NCBI RefSeq assembly: GCF_025195095.1
Contig: NZ_JANAVZ010000001.1
Span: 62,001 to 126,000 of the forward strand
DNA from: Paracoccus maritimus
GTDB lineage: Bacteria; Pseudomonadota; Alphaproteobacteria; Rhodobacterales; Rhodobacteraceae
Direction: 5' to 3'
Length of the DNA: 64,000 bases
The notes under the pieces are model-generated. The model made no database searches. It worked only from the letters and a program-made list of their open reading frames with translations, and was not told the DNA's origin. The number at the start of each line of letters is the position of its first letter. Position 1 is the first letter of the stretch. Of the stretch, positions 8,470 to 18,483 are shown piece by piece. The position numbers were made by a program, and so were the translations under genes.

Positions 8470-9741
8470 ATGAGCGAAGAACGTCTCAATCTGTCCGATC
8501 TCAAGGCCAAGAGCCCGGCGGACCTGCTGTCGATGGCAGAAGAATGGGAGATCGAGAACGCCTCGACCATGCGCAAGGGCGAGATGATGTTCTCGATCCT
8601 GAAAGAGCATGCTGAGGAAGGCTGGGACATCGGGGGCGAGGGCGTTCTGGAGGTCGTTCAGGATGGTTTCGGCTTCCTGCGGTCCACCGAGGCGAACTAT
8701 CTTCCTGGCCCGGATGATATCTATGTCAGCCCCGACATGATTCGCATGCATTCGCTGCGCACGGGTGACAGTGTAGAGGGTGTCATCCGCGCGCCGGGCG
8801 AAAATGAGCGCTATTTCGCTCTGACGCGGGTCGAACGCATCAATTTCGAGGATCCCGAGAAGGCGCGCCACAAGGTCGCGTTCGACAACCTGACGCCGTT
8901 GTACCCGAATGACCGTCTGAAGATGGAGGTCGAAGATCCGACCATCAAGGATCGGTCGGCGCGGATCATCGATCTTGTCGCACCGATCGGCAAGGGACAG
9001 CGTTCGCTGATCGTGGCGCCGCCGCGTACCGGTAAGACCGTTCTGCTGCAGAATATCGCCAACTCGATCGAGAAGAACCACCCCGAGTGCTATCTGATCG
9101 TCCTGTTGATCGACGAGCGCCCGGAAGAGGTGACCGACATGCAGCGCAGCGTGAAGGGCGAGGTGATATCTTCGACCTTTGACGAACCTGCGAGCCGGCA
9201 CGTCGCAGTCAGCGAGATGGTGATCGAGAAGGCCAAACGTCTGGTCGAACATAAACGAGATGTTGTGATTCTTCTGGACTCTATCACAAGACTTGGTAGG
9301 GCATTCAACACCGTCGTGCCGAGTTCCGGTAAGGTTCTGACCGGTGGTGTTGATGCGAATGCCCTGCAGCGCCCGAAGCGATTCTTCGGTGCCGCGCGTA
9401 ATATCGAGGAAGGTGGTAGCCTGACGATCATCGCCACGGCGCTGATCGACACGGGTTCGCGCATGGATGAAGTGATCTTCGAAGAGTTCAAGGGAACCGG
9501 CAACAGCGAGATCGTCCTGGACCGCAAGGTTGCTGACAAACGCGTCTTCCCCGCGATGGATATTCTGAAGTCCGGGACGCGCAAGGAGGAGCTTCTGGTC
9601 GATTCGAGAGATCTGCAGAAAACCTATCTGTTGCGGCGGATTCTGAACCCGATGGGAACCACCGATGCGATCGAGTTCCTGATCTCGAAGTTGAAACAGA
9701 CCAAGACTAACTCCGAATTCTTCGATTCGATGAACGCCTGA
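8470..9741 (+). CDS. rho: Transcription termination factor Rho
   Basis: 423 residues, normal length. The order is an N-terminal helix bundle, a cold-shock-like RNA-binding fold (about 50-120, including DGFGFLRS), and a RecA-like ATPase with Walker A APPRTGKT and Walker [15 protein letters not shown], plus the Q- and R-loop region. The ring-shaped hexamer moves along nascent RNA and releases it from polymerase. rho followed by mnmE is conserved next to alphaproteobacterial origins. Confidence 0.97.
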   Translation: MSEERLNLSDLKAKSPADLLSMAEEWEIENASTMRKGEMMFSILKEHAEEGWDIGGEGVLEVVQDGFGFLRSTEANYLPGPDDIYVSPDMIRMHSLRTGDSVEGVIRAPGENERYFALTRVERINFEDPEKARHKVAFDNLTPLYPNDRLKMEVEDPTIKDRSARIIDLVAPIGKGQRSLIVAPPRTGKTVLLQNIANSIEKNHPECYLIVLLIDERPEEVTDMQRSVKGEVISSTFDEPASRHVAVSEMVIEKAKRLVEHKRDVVILLDSITRLGRAFNTVVPSSGKVLTGGVDANALQRPKRFFGAARNIEEGGSLTIIATALIDTGSRMDEVIFEEFKGTGNSEIVLDRKVADKRVFPAMDILKSGTRKEELLVDSRDLQKTYLLRRILNPMGTTDAIEFLISKLKQTKTNSEFFDSMNA

Positions 9742-9751
9742 CGAGGCCGGG

Positions 9752-11017
9752 ATGGATCTGATTTTCGCCGAAGCCACTCCGCCCGGGCGGGGGGGCGTTT
9801 CGGTCATTCGTTTAAGCGGCGATGGAGCCAGGTCGCTGGCGGAGGCTCTGGCCGGCGAACTGCCCTTGGCCAGACATGCTTATCTTAGGCAGCTAACCCA
9901 TGAGGGAGAGGCTCTGGACCAGGGCCTGGTGATCTGGTTCGAAGCCGGCGCGAGCTTTACGGGCGAGGAAACGGTCGAACTGCATCTGCATGGCGCTCCG
10001 GTCATATGTCGGCGCGTAGTGTCAGCGCTGTCGAAGTTCAACGCGAGGCAGGCAGAGGCCGGCGAATTTACGCGCCGGGCACTTCTTAACGGCTGTATGG
10101 ATCTGGCGGAAGTCGAGGGGCTTGGTGATCTTCTTCAGGCGGAAACAGAAGAGCAGAGGAAACTGGCCGCGAAAACCGCTGGAGGAGAGTTGGGCCGAAA
10201 GGCCGAAGCCTGGCGAGGCTTATTGATTCGCGCCGGCGCGCTTGTCGAGTCCAGCGTGGATTTTGCCGACGAAGACGTTCCAGATGATGTTCCGGAAGAG
10301 GTTTTTGCACTTCTCGCGCGACTGCGGGACGAACTTTCCGTTGAGATTGACGGATTTCCGGCGGCCGAGCGCGTCAGGACCGGATTCGAAGTTGCGATCA
10401 TTGGCCCGCCAAATGCGGGCAAATCCAGCCTGCTGAATCGGATTGCAAGCCGCGATGTTGCCCTGGTTTCTGATATCGCCGGGACGACGCGCGACGTGAT
10501 CGAGTTGCGGATTGATCTGAACGGACTTGCGGTCACGCTGCTTGATACCGCAGGGCTGCGCGAGTCGAATGACCATGTCGAAGTGCTGGGCGTCGAGAAG
10601 GCGCGCGAACGCGCGGCTCTCGCGGATCTTCGGGTCCATCTGTCCGACGACGGATCAAAGGACACGATGCTGTGGCAATCAGGGGATTTGCTGCGCCGTG
10701 GAAAGTCCGACATCTTGAACGACGCGCGAACCGACGCGATTTCGGCGAAAACCGGTATGGGCATCGACCGGTTACTTCAGGACATCTTTGATGAGCTTCG
10801 CAAACGTGTGGTCGGTGCAGGTATTGTCAGTCACGAAAGGCAGGCGAAGGCTTTGGCCGAAGCGCGAACCGAACTGGTGGGTCTGGACGACCTGCCGCCA
10901 GAACTGATCGCAGAGCGAATTCGCCATGCGGCATCGCGCCTTGACAGGATGCTTGGCAGAATCGGTGCGGAAGAGTATCTGGACGTTATCTTCTCATCCT
11001 TTTGCATCGGCAAGTGA
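9752..11017 (+). CDS. mnmE: tRNA uridine-5-carboxymethylaminomethyl modification GTPase MnmE
   Basis: 421 residues. The N-terminal folate-binding domain begins DLIFAEATPPGRGGVSVIRL; a G domain is inserted in the helical domain, with P-loop GPPNAGKSSLLN, switch DIAGTTRD and DTAGLRE. The C-terminus ends in FCIGK, the conserved cysteine-containing tail. With MnmG it modifies U34 of tRNAs that read two-fold degenerate codons. It is ten bases after rho and three bases before mnmG. Confidence 0.97.
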   Translation: MDLIFAEATPPGRGGVSVIRLSGDGARSLAEALAGELPLARHAYLRQLTHEGEALDQGLVIWFEAGASFTGEETVELHLHGAPVICRRVVSALSKFNARQAEAGEFTRRALLNGCMDLAEVEGLGDLLQAETEEQRKLAAKTAGGELGRKAEAWRGLLIRAGALVESSVDFADEDVPDDVPEEVFALLARLRDELSVEIDGFPAAERVRTGFEVAIIGPPNAGKSSLLNRIASRDVALVSDIAGTTRDVIELRIDLNGLAVTLLDTAGLRESNDHVEVLGVEKARERAALADLRVHLSDDGSKDTMLWQSGDLLRRGKSDILNDARTDAISAKTGMGIDRLLQDIFDELRKRVVGAGIVSHERQAKALAEARTELVGLDDLPPELIAERIRHAASRLDRMLGRIGAEEYLDVIFSSFCIGK

Positions 11018-11020
11018 AAG

Positions 11021-12898
11021 GTGTTTCACGTGAAACATTTCGATGTCATCGTTATTGGGGCAGGGCACGCGGGCAGTGAGGCTGCATCTGCTTCGGCCCG
11101 TTTGGGCGCTGACACCGCGCTGATCACGATGCGGCCCGAGGATATCGGTGCGCTTTCCTGCAATCCAGCGATCGGTGGGTTGGGCAAAGGGCATCTGGTA
11201 CGTGAGATTGACGCGCTTGATGGCCTTATGGGGCGATTTGCTGATGCGGCGGGAATTCAGTTCCGGCTGCTGAATCGCCGCAAGGGTCCAGCGGTTCAAG
11301 GGCCTAGGGCGCAAATGGATCGTGCGCTGTATCGGAACGTCGCGTATCGTAGCCTTTCTGCCGTGCCGGGCTTGACGTTGCTTTTTGGTAAGGTCGCTGA
11401 ATTGGACACTCAGGAGGGTGCCGTTGTCGGCATCCGAATGTCAGACGGCACGCATTATGGGGCAAAAGCGATTGTCCTGACGTCGGGGACATTTCTGGGG
11501 GGCGTCATTCATATCGGCAATACCAGCCGCAAGGCCGGTCGCTGGGGGGATGATGCGTCGTCTAACAGCCTTGCAGATTCACTTCGCCGGTTTGACCTTC
11601 CGCTGGGTCGGTTGAAGACCGGGACGCCGCCGCGACTGGACGGACGAACAATTGACTGGTCGCGATTGGAAATGCAGCCTGGCGACGATCAACCGACCAT
11701 GTTCTCGTATCTCAACGATGCGCCAGAAAATCCGCAGATCAGTTGCGGCATCACACATACCAATGCGAGAACACATAATATTATCCGCCAGAACTTGGAA
11801 AAATCCGCGATGTACGGCGGACAGATCTCGGGGCGTGGCCCAAGATACTGTCCCTCGATCGAAGATAAGGTGGTGCGCTTCGCGGAGAAACAGTCACATC
11901 AGATCTTTCTTGAACCCGAGGGGTTGGGCGACTCAACGGTGTATCCGAACGGGATCTCGACATCGCTTCCGGCCGAGGTGCAAGAACAGTACGTTCGCAC
12001 CATTCCCGGCTTGGAGCAGGCCGACATCCTGCAGCCAGGATACGCTGTCGAATATGACTATGTGGACCCCCGTGCGCTGGACAGCACGCTTCGGCTGAAG
12101 TCCGTTCGCGGACTTTTTCTCGCGGGACAGATCAACGGCACCACCGGGTATGAAGAGGCCGGAGCCCAGGGACTGGTCGCAGGTCTGAACGCAGCGCTGA
12201 CGACGCAGGGCCGGGCGCCAGCGACTTTCAGCCGAACCGACAGCTATATCGGGGTGATGATCGACGACCTGACGACCCGCGGCGTGACCGAACCATACCG
12301 GATGTTCACGTCACGCGCTGAATTTCGGCTGACCTTGCGCGCCGACAATGCCGATCAGAGGCTGACTCCGTTCGGCATTTCTCTGGGTTGTGTCAGCCAG
12401 AATCGCCGCGAAGCTTTCGAGGATCGCCAACGAAAGTACCACACGGCAAGAATGGCTGCGGAGTCGCGCCAGTTTACGCCGACCGAACTTCAACGCGCCG
12501 GGTTCAAGGTGCGTCTGGATGGGCAGCCGCGATCTGCCTTCACGCTGTTGGGGTTGTCCGACGTTGATGCCGATCAGGTTCTGGCGTTGACGCCTGAGCT
12601 TGGCGGCTGCGAGTCTCAGACGCTTCGACAGCTTCAGAACGACGCTCTTTATCACCAGTACACGGATCGGCAGGCACGGGATGCCGAAGCGCTGCGTGCG
12701 GACGAGGCGGTCGAACTTCCCCTCGATCTCGACTACGCCGCCATATCCGGGCTGTCTGCAGAGTTGCGACAGAAACTGACTGACGCACGTCCCGCGACGC
12801 TCGCCGCAGCCGCGCGGATCGAAGGGGTAACACCTGCGGCGCTGACGCTTCTTGTGGCTGTCGCCCGCGGCGTTCGTCGAAACTCCGTGGCGAGATGA
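11021..12898 (+). CDS. mnmG: tRNA uridine-5-carboxymethylaminomethyl modification enzyme MnmG
   Basis: 625 residues, standard length. The GTG start makes the N-terminus [18 protein letters not shown], with the FAD-binding GxGxx[21 protein letters not shown] is a GidA family signature. It partners with MnmE. The codons after the start form a 16-bp parS palindrome, so the first amino acids are dictated by a partition site. The gene ends in an ATGA overlap with rsmG. Confidence 0.97.
   Translation: MFHVKHFDVIVIGAGHAGSEAASASARLGADTALITMRPEDIGALSCNPAIGGLGKGHLVREIDALDGLMGRFADAAGIQFRLLNRRKGPAVQGPRAQMDRALYRNVAYRSLSAVPGLTLLFGKVAELDTQEGAVVGIRMSDGTHYGAKAIVLTSGTFLGGVIHIGNTSRKAGRWGDDASSNSLADSLRRFDLPLGRLKTGTPPRLDGRTIDWSRLEMQPGDDQPTMFSYLNDAPENPQISCGITHTNARTHNIIRQNLEKSAMYGGQISGRGPRYCPSIEDKVVRFAEKQSHQIFLEPEGLGDSTVYPNGISTSLPAEVQEQYVRTIPGLEQADILQPGYAVEYDYVDPRALDSTLRLKSVRGLFLAGQINGTTGYEEAGAQGLVAGLNAALTTQGRAPATFSRTDSYIGVMIDDLTTRGVTEPYRMFTSRAEFRLTLRADNADQRLTPFGISLGCVSQNRREAFEDRQRKYHTARMAAESRQFTPTELQRAGFKVRLDGQPRSAFTLLGLSDVDADQVLALTPELGGCESQTLRQLQNDALYHQYTDRQARDAEALRADEAVELPLDLDYAAISGLSAELRQKLTDARPATLAAAARIEGVTPAALTLLVAVARGVRRNSVAR
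11022..11037. promoter_or_regulatory. parS: parS centromere-like site 1 (ParB binding)
   Basis: Perfect 16-bp palindrome TGTTTCACGTGAAACA, matching the universal chromosomal parS consensus. It begins one base into the mnmG start codon and is about 3.2 kb from the parB gene and 3.3 kb from the proposed origin. Confidence 0.95.
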
Positions 12899-13485
12899 TT
12901 GTTTCACGTGAAACACAAGAGCGCTTGGACGAATATGCGTCGCTGTTGTCCCATTGGAACAGCAGGATCAACCTTGTCGCGCCCGGAACGATCGGAAATC
13001 TGCGAAGCCGCCACATAGAAGATTGCCTTCAGATTTGCCAGCACGTGAGGCCCGCAGACGGTATCTGGGCGGATCTTGGCAGCGGGGGCGGGTTGCCGGG
13101 GCTGGTGCTGGCCATCGCCTTTCAAAGGAGTGAAACCGAGTTTCGCTTTGTCGAGAGCGATCAGAGGAAAGCCGTGTTTCTGCGAACAGCAATCCGGCAG
13201 CTCGGTCTAGCGAATGCGTCGGTCATCACGCGGCGAATTGAAGATGTCGCTCCGCTGAATGCCGCCTATGTGTCGGCCAGGGCGCTTGCTCCTCTTCCCC
13301 TGCTTATGCCATATCTTTCAAGGCACATGGCAGATAACGGGCAGGCGTGGCTGATGAAGGGCGAGCGATGGCAAAGCGAAGTGCGTGACGCGCAAGCTGA
13401 CTGGCGGTTTACATGTACAGCCTATCCAAGCCTCACCCATTCGGGCGCGGCAATTCTCAAGATAAGCGAGGTCTCGCATGTCTGA
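12895..13485 (+). CDS. rsmG: 16S rRNA (guanine-527-N7) methyltransferase RsmG
   Basis: 196 residues. The SAM-binding motif [17 protein letters not shown] and the RHIEDCLQ segment are typical of RsmG/GidB. It methylates G527 of 16S rRNA, and loss gives low-level streptomycin resistance in several bacteria. The start overlaps the mnmG stop (ATGA). Codons 3-7 contain the second parS site. The 3' end overlaps parA by eight bases. Confidence 0.96.
   Translation: MIVSRETQERLDEYASLLSHWNSRINLVAPGTIGNLRSRHIEDCLQICQHVRPADGIWADLGSGGGLPGLVLAIAFQRSETEFRFVESDQRKAVFLRTAIRQLGLANASVITRRIEDVAPLNAAYVSARALAPLPLLMPYLSRHMADNGQAWLMKGERWQSEVRDAQADWRFTCTAYPSLTHSGAAILKISEVSHV
12900..12915. promoter_or_regulatory. parS: parS centromere-like site 2 (ParB binding)
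   Basis: A second perfect TGTTTCACGTGAAACA palindrome, inside codons 2-7 of rsmG and 1.9 kb from the first site. Two sites bracketing mnmG would let ParB nucleate and spread across the parAB region. Confidence 0.95.
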
Positions 13486-14263
13486 CCACAATATCGTGGC
13501 CATTGCCAACCAGAAGGGCGGTGTCGGAAAGACGACTACCGCGATCAACCTTGGCGCCGCCCTGGCCGACGCCGGATACGAGACCGTGCTGATTGATCTG
13601 GACCCGCAGGGAAACGCATCGACGGGCCTTGGCATCCTGCCGGAGCAGCGAGAGCGAACCATCTATGATCTTCTTGCCGGTCCCGAGACTCTTCAGGATT
13701 GTGCGATTCCGACCCAGATCCCGAACCTTCGCATCGTTCCGGCCACGTCAGATTTGTCCTCTGCCGATGTAGATCTGTCGCAGACCGCCGATCGGACGCG
13801 GCTGCTGCGCCGCAAGCTGGAATCGCTGCCGCAGGGCAGCATCGTGCTGATCGACTGCCCGCCGGCGCTGGGTCTGCTGACCGTCAATGCGATGGTCGCG
13901 GCGGATAGCGTGCTGGTTCCGCTTCAGGCCGAATTCTATGCGTTGGAAGGCCTGTCGCAGCTGTTGACCACAGTCAAACAGGTCCGGCGGACGGCAAATC
14001 CGGAACTGCGGATCAATGGCGTGCTGCTGACCATGTCGGATTATCGAAACAATCTCTCTCAGCAGGTAGAGGCCGACGCGCGGGCGACGCTTGCGGATCT
14101 GGTCTATCCGACAGTGATTCCACGGAATGTCCGCGTGTCCGAGGCGCCTTCGCACGCTCAGCCCGTCCTGATCTATGATCCCAGCTCAAAAGGCAGCGCG
14201 GCCTATCGCGCATTCGCCGCCGAGTTTGCCGCCCGTCTGAAACTGGTTCCCGAGGAGGCTTGA
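13478..14263 (+). CDS. parA: Chromosome partitioning ATPase ParA
   Basis: 261 residues. The deviant Walker A motif NQKGGVGKTTTAINLG, the DLDPQGNASTGLG segment and IDCPPALGLLTVNA mark a small chromosomal ParA/Soj ATPase without an N-terminal DNA-binding domain. ParA moves ParB-parS complexes after origin duplication. It overlaps rsmG by eight bases and is followed directly by parB. Confidence 0.97.
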   Translation: MSDHNIVAIANQKGGVGKTTTAINLGAALADAGYETVLIDLDPQGNASTGLGILPEQRERTIYDLLAGPETLQDCAIPTQIPNLRIVPATSDLSSADVDLSQTADRTRLLRRKLESLPQGSIVLIDCPPALGLLTVNAMVAADSVLVPLQAEFYALEGLSQLLTTVKQVRRTANPELRINGVLLTMSDYRNNLSQQVEADARATLADLVYPTVIPRNVRVSEAPSHAQPVLIYDPSSKGSAAYRAFAAEFAARLKLVPEEA

Positions 14264-14265
14264 AC

Positions 14266-15156
14266 ATGTCCGACAGCAAGACCGCAAAGCGCGGGTTGGG
14301 GCGCGGGCTTTCCGCATTGATGGCCGACATGGATCTGTCCGAGCATACGCCGCAGGCGACGCCGCGCGATCAGACATTCGTCCCGATAGAGCAGCTGACC
14401 GCCAATCCCGACCAGCCGCGTAGAAAGTTTGATCCCGAGGCGCTGCAGGAACTTGCGGACTCGCTTCGCAACCGCGGCGTTCTTCAGCCGCTGATCGTCA
14501 GGCCGCATCCGTCCGATAGCGGCATCTTTCAGATCGTGGCGGGCGAGCGTCGCTGGCGCGCAGCCCAGATGGCGCAACTGCATGAATTGCCCGTCATCGT
14601 CCGCGAGATGTCCGATACCGAGGTCCTGGAAGTCGCGATCATCGAGAATATCCAGCGTGCTGACCTGAACGCGATCGAAGAGGCGGCATCGTTTCGCCAG
14701 TTGATGGATCGGTTCGGGCATACCCAGGAAAGGCTTGCCGAGGCGCTGAACAAAAGCCGCAGCCATATCGCCAATCTGTTGCGTTTGCTGAATTTGCCAG
14801 ATCAGGTTCAGGATCTGGTAAAGGATGGGAAGATCTCTGCTGGTCATGCACGGGCGCTGATCACGGCGCCAAATGCGGGGCAACTTGCGCGAAAGGTGAT
14901 CGAAAAGGGACTATCGGTCCGCGAGACCGAAGATCTTGTCCGCAAGCAATCTCAGGCTGAAGCCGCGCCCCGCAAGGCAGCCAGGGCTCGGACCGAAAAG
15001 GACGCGGATACGCGCGCCCTAGAGTCTGATTTGTCCGCGCATCTCAAGATGGGTGTGTCGATCAATCATGCCGGTGTCGATGGCGGCACCTTGACGATCA
15101 CCTACCGCGATCTTGATCAGCTGGATCGGCTTTGCCAGGTTCTTGGCGGAAATTGA
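14266..15156 (+). CDS. parB: Chromosome partitioning protein ParB
   Basis: 296 residues from the ATG at 14266, which follows GAGGAGG by a good distance; an in-frame TTG six bases earlier overlaps the parA stop but is less likely. The N-terminal CTPase/sulfiredoxin-like domain shows GERRWRAAQMA and IENIQRADLN; a central helix-turn-helix (ERLAEALNKSRSHIANLLR) binds parS; the C-terminus is the dimerisation domain. It loads at the two parS sites upstream. Confidence 0.97.
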   Translation: MSDSKTAKRGLGRGLSALMADMDLSEHTPQATPRDQTFVPIEQLTANPDQPRRKFDPEALQELADSLRNRGVLQPLIVRPHPSDSGIFQIVAGERRWRAAQMAQLHELPVIVREMSDTEVLEVAIIENIQRADLNAIEEAASFRQLMDRFGHTQERLAEALNKSRSHIANLLRLLNLPDQVQDLVKDGKISAGHARALITAPNAGQLARKVIEKGLSVRETEDLVRKQSQAEAAPRKAARARTEKDADTRALESDLSAHLKMGVSINHAGVDGGTLTITYRDLDQLDRLCQVLGGN

Positions 15157-15159
15157 CTT

Positions 15160-15194
15160 TATGTAGTGGGTATTAGCTTCAAGAACACTACATA
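15160..15194. repeat. Inverted repeat TATGTAGTG with 17-base spacer after parB
   Basis: TATGTAGTG (15160-15168) and CACTACATA (15186-15194) are perfect 9-bp inverted arms separated by 17 bases, between the convergent ends of parB and ybaN. It lacks a T-tract, so a classical terminator is doubtful; it could be a protein-binding dyad or an extruded hairpin. Confidence 0.6.
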
Positions 15195-15200
15195 CGGTAG

Positions 15201-15557
15201 CTACTGCTCGGGTCGGCTTGCGACGAATGCGCCCACTGCCGCACAGGTCCCGGCCTGCAGGCCGATCACCCAGACCGGCAGACCCAGCCAGATACTTAGT
15301 CCAATTCCCGCGGCCATCGCCGACACCGCCCAGATCTTCGCGATGCGGCTTATCGCGCCACGTTCCTGCCATGCACGGACCGAGGGGCCATAGGTCGGGT
15401 TATCCAGAATCTTTTGCCGCAACCTGGGAGAGCTGCGGGCAAATGCCCAGGCCGCGACCAGAAGAAACGGCACCGTGGGCATGACCGGCAGCGCGACACC
15501 GATCGCCCCCAGTGCCAGAAAAAGCGCGCCGACCGCGAACCAGATCTGCCGCTTCAT
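15201..15557 (-). CDS. ybaN: YbaN (DUF454) inner-membrane protein
   Basis: 118 residues, the size of YbaN/DUF454 proteins. The N-terminus (GALFLALGAIGVALPVMPTV, then PFLLVAAWAFARSSPRL) is the family signature, and three or four membrane helices are predicted. No biochemical function is established. It starts two bases after the hemW stop on the same strand, so it is probably the last gene of the rph-rdgB-ridA-hemW-ybaN run. Confidence 0.85.
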   Translation of the reverse strand: MKRQIWFAVGALFLALGAIGVALPVMPTVPFLLVAAWAFARSSPRLRQKILDNPTYGPSVRAWQERGAISRIAKIWAVSAMAAGIGLSIWLGLPVWVIGLQAGTCAAVGAFVASRPEQ

Positions 15558-15559
15558 TG

Positions 15560-16729
15560 TCAGGCGGCCAGTTCGCGTAGGATCGCGTTCAGCACCGGGC
15601 GACCTTGATCGGTCGCCATCAAGCGCCCGGATTGCCGACGGACCATGGCCAGGTCTTCCAGCCCGGAAACCACATCCGCGTTCAATGGCGCACCAGCCAT
15701 TCGCGCATAGCGGGCTTCGTCCAGCCCTTCGGAAAGCCGCATCGACATCAGAAGATATTCCATTGCCTGCTCATCAGCCGGGATGAACGCGCGAAGGGAT
15801 TCACCCGTTCCGTTTCGCTCTACCGCGTCCAGCCATGCGCCGGGTGCGGAATGCGCCTCGGTCGCGGCCCGGCCCTCTGCCAGTGTCATCCGCCCATGGG
15901 CACCAGGGCCGACCGCAGCCCAATCCCCTTGCCGCCAATAGACCAGATTGTGGCGGCTCTCTGCGCCCGGCACGGCGTGGTTCGATATCTCATACCCCGC
16001 CATTCCGGCAGCGGCGCAAGTTTCCTGCGTATCCAGATACATGTCCGCCGACAAATCATCTGTTGGCAGATCGCGCAGCTTGCCGGCTGCAGCGCGCGCG
16101 CCAAATGCCGTGCCGGGCTCGATCGTCAGCTGGTACAAGGACAGGTGATCCATCGCCATGCTCAGCGCTTCGCTCAGCTCAGCCCGCCAAGCGGCCCGAT
16201 CCTGGCCTTGCCGCGCATAGATCAGATCGAAGCTGACCCGATCAAAGCAGCTGCGCGCCACCTCGAACGCGGCGCGCGCTTCGGCGACCGAATGCATGCG
16301 ACCCAAGCGGCGCAGATCGGGATCATTCAGCGCCTGAACCCCCATCGAAAGCCTGTTCACGCCCGCCTCGGCATAGCCACGGAACCTGCTCTTCTCGACG
16401 CTGGTCGGATTGGCCTCAAGCGTGATCTCGATATCATTGACAAAGCCCCAGGCCGTGCGGGCGGCGCGCAGAATGCTATCGACCGTCTCGGGCGCCATCA
16501 GCGACGGCGTTCCGCCGCCAAAGAAGATGCTGCCCAGATTCCTTCCGGGCAGCTCCGCGCCAAGCCGCGCGATCTCGGATGACAGCGCATCCGCCCAACG
16601 ACGCTGATCGACCCGATCGACGACATGGCTGTTGAAATCGCAATAGGGGCATTTTGCCGCGCAGAACGGCCAGTGGACATACAGGCCGAACCCGCCCGCA
16701 CGCCAGTCCGACTGCGCTGCATCGGTCAT
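15560..16729 (-). CDS. hemW: Radical SAM heme chaperone HemW
   Basis: 389 residues. The N-terminal YVHWPFCAAKCPYCDFNSH carries the CxxxCxxC cluster motif followed by the extra residues typical of HemW, and FFGGGTPSL is the conserved GGGTPS segment. Family members bind heme and are related to, but distinct from, the coproporphyrinogen oxidase HemN. The start overlaps the stop of the ridA-like gene by four bases. The frequent rdgB-hemW association supports the call. Confidence 0.93.
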   Translation of the reverse strand: MTDAAQSDWRAGGFGLYVHWPFCAAKCPYCDFNSHVVDRVDQRRWADALSSEIARLGAELPGRNLGSIFFGGGTPSLMAPETVDSILRAARTAWGFVNDIEITLEANPTSVEKSRFRGYAEAGVNRLSMGVQALNDPDLRRLGRMHSVAEARAAFEVARSCFDRVSFDLIYARQGQDRAAWRAELSEALSMAMDHLSLYQLTIEPGTAFGARAAAGKLRDLPTDDLSADMYLDTQETCAAAGMAGYEISNHAVPGAESRHNLVYWRQGDWAAVGPGAHGRMTLAEGRAATEAHSAPGAWLDAVERNGTGESLRAFIPADEQAMEYLLMSMRLSEGLDEARYARMAGAPLNADVVSGLEDLAMVRRQSGRLMATDQGRPVLNAILRELAA

Positions 16730-17100
16730 TCGCGCAAGGCCGTTACTTCGATCTCGACCTTCATTTCAGGACGGATCAATCCGGCGACCACCATCGTCGC
16801 CGCGGGCCTGATATCGCCCATTGCCTCACGCAGTGCAGGGGCAATCTGGTCGACAAACGCCGCGTCGGTGACCGTGTATTGCACCCTGACAATGTCGTCC
16901 GGCGAAAATCCGGCCTCGGACAACACGGCGAATATGGTCGCAAAGCAGTTCTGCGCCTGCAACAAGACGCTGTCCGGCATCGTCATCGTGCCATAATCAT
17001 AGCCGGTGACACCCGAGACAAAGCACCAGTTTCCCTTCACGACGGCGCGGCTGTATCCCATCGCGGCCTCGAACGGCGATCCTGTCGAAATTCTATGCAA
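16726..17100 (-). CDS. RidA/YjgF-family protein
   Basis: 124 residues. The conserved blocks are recognisable: GVTGYDYGTM, QAQNCFATIFAVLSEAGFSPDDIVRV, and the C-terminal MVVAGLIRPEMKVEIEVTAL. RidA proteins deaminate reactive enamine/imine intermediates. The usual catalytic Arg of true RidA falls in the G-L-I-R-P block, where Arg is present. It overlaps rdgB by eight bases and hemW by four, an unusual insertion between these two often-adjacent genes. Confidence 0.87.
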   Translation of the reverse strand: MHRISTGSPFEAAMGYSRAVVKGNWCFVSGVTGYDYGTMTMPDSVLLQAQNCFATIFAVLSEAGFSPDDIVRVQYTVTDAAFVDQIAPALREAMGDIRPAATMVVAGLIRPEMKVEIEVTALRE

Positions 17101-17701
17101 AGCAACCCTCGATCATCTTCGCGACGGCCAGTGCGCGGTGGCTCAGGCGGTTCTTTGCCTCAGCTGTCATCTCGCCAAGCGTCTGCCGGTGCCCGTCCGG
17201 CATGAAGATCGGATCATAGCCATGCCCTTCCGCACCACGTGGCGGCCATACGACGCGGCCTGGCAAAATACCCTCGAAGACCTCGTCATGGCCGTCCGGC
17301 CACATCAGCACCAAGGTGCAGCGGAACTGGGCGCAGCGCGGCTCGGGCGCGCCCGCGACCTCCAGCTTTTCCCACGTCCGGGCCATCGCCATCCCAAAAT
17401 CGCGACCATTGGCCGTCTCGGCCCAATCGGCGGTATAGACCCCCGGCGCGCCGTCCAGCGCATCCACGCAGATCCCGCTGTCGTCGGCCAGGGCAGGCAG
17501 GCCGGTCGCCTCGACGGCCGCGCGCGCCTTGATGCGTGCATTACCGATGAAGTTGTCCTCGGTCTCGACAGGCTCGCTCAGACCTGCTTCGGCGGCACCC
17601 GTCACCTCGACGCCAAAGGGGGCCAGAAGGGCACGCATTTCCGCCAGCTTGCCGGCATTGTGGGTCGCGACCAGAAGACGCGTTTCCGTGAACTTTCTCA
17701 T
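17093..17701 (-). CDS. rdgB: XTP/dITP diphosphatase RdgB
   Basis: 202 residues. It starts near [14 protein letters not shown] (the substrate-pocket THNxxK motif) and contains [19 protein letters not shown], the Ham1/RdgB signature. It removes non-canonical purine nucleotides (ITP, XTP, dITP) from the pool. The start overlaps the rph stop by four bases. The rph-rdgB pair is common in bacteria. Confidence 0.95.
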   Translation of the reverse strand: MRKFTETRLLVATHNAGKLAEMRALLAPFGVEVTGAAEAGLSEPVETEDNFIGNARIKARAAVEATGLPALADDSGICVDALDGAPGVYTADWAETANGRDFGMAMARTWEKLEVAGAPEPRCAQFRCTLVLMWPDGHDEVFEGILPGRVVWPPRGAEGHGYDPIFMPDGHRQTLGEMTAEAKNRLSHRALAVAKMIEGCFA

Positions 17702-18411
17702 TCCAGCGCGGCCTTTTGCGCCGCAACCAGTTCGGCCACCCCGGCTTCGGCCAGATCCAGCAGGCGGCCCATCTCGTCGCGGCTGAAAGTTGCCCCCTCG
17801 GCCGACATCTGCACCTCGATCAGCTTTCCCTTGCCGGTCATCACGAAATTGCCGTCTGTGCCGGCCTCGCTGTCCTCGGCATAGTCCAGATCAACGACCG
17901 GTTGTCCGGCATAGATACCGCAGCTGACCGCCGCGACGTGGTCGATGATCGGATCGCTGGTGACGGCGCCCGCCTTCATCAGCTTGTTCACCGCCAAGCG
18001 CAGCGCCACCCATCCGCCGGTGATCGAGGCGCAGCGGGTTCCGCCGTCGGCCTGGATCACATCGCAGTCGATGGTGATCTGACGTTCACCCAAGGCCACG
18101 CGGTCGATACCGGCACGCAGGCTGCGGCCGATCAGCCGCTGAATTTCCTGAGTGCGGCCCGATTGCTTGCCCTGGGCCGCCTCGCGCCGGTTGCGGGTGT
18201 TGGTGGCGCGGGGCAGCATGCCGTATTCCGCCGTCACCCAACCCAGGCCGGTTCCCTTCAGGAAACGCGGCGGATTGTCTTCGATGCTGGCTGTGCACAG
18301 CACATGCGTTTCGCCGCAGCGGATCAGGCAAGACCCTTCTGCATGGCGCATCACCCCGGTTTCGATTGAAATCGGACGCATTTGGCTTAGATTCCGGCCA
18401 GAGGGGCGCAT
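17698..18411 (-). CDS. rph: Ribonuclease PH
   Basis: 237 residues from the ATG at 18411, which matches the usual RNase PH length; the open frame continues 11 codons upstream without family similarity. Seen motifs are [36 protein letters not shown] and [13 protein letters not shown]. It trims tRNA 3' ends by phosphorolysis. It is divergent from hrcA, with a 72-base gap between the two starts, and heads the five-gene minus-strand run ending in ybaN. Confidence 0.95.
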   Translation of the reverse strand: MRPSGRNLSQMRPISIETGVMRHAEGSCLIRCGETHVLCTASIEDNPPRFLKGTGLGWVTAEYGMLPRATNTRNRREAAQGKQSGRTQEIQRLIGRSLRAGIDRVALGERQITIDCDVIQADGGTRCASITGGWVALRLAVNKLMKAGAVTSDPIIDHVAAVSCGIYAGQPVVDLDYAEDSEAGTDGNFVMTGKGKLIEVQMSAEGATFSRDEMGRLLDLAEAGVAELVAAQKAALE

Positions 18412-18483
18412 GTGTCTTCCTTTCGGTGAGGTTTCGCTGCCCAATACAGGGCCGCGCCCCCGTCACGCAAGCCCGCGAGGGAT

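Noticed and set aside
8248..9807. 519-codon minus-strand frame opposite rho
   Set aside because: Shadow of the rho frame; low-complexity, no family similarity.
18412..18483. CIRCE element upstream of hrcA
   Set aside because: No TTAGCACTC-N9-GAGTGCTAA-like repeat is present in the 72-base divergent gap.
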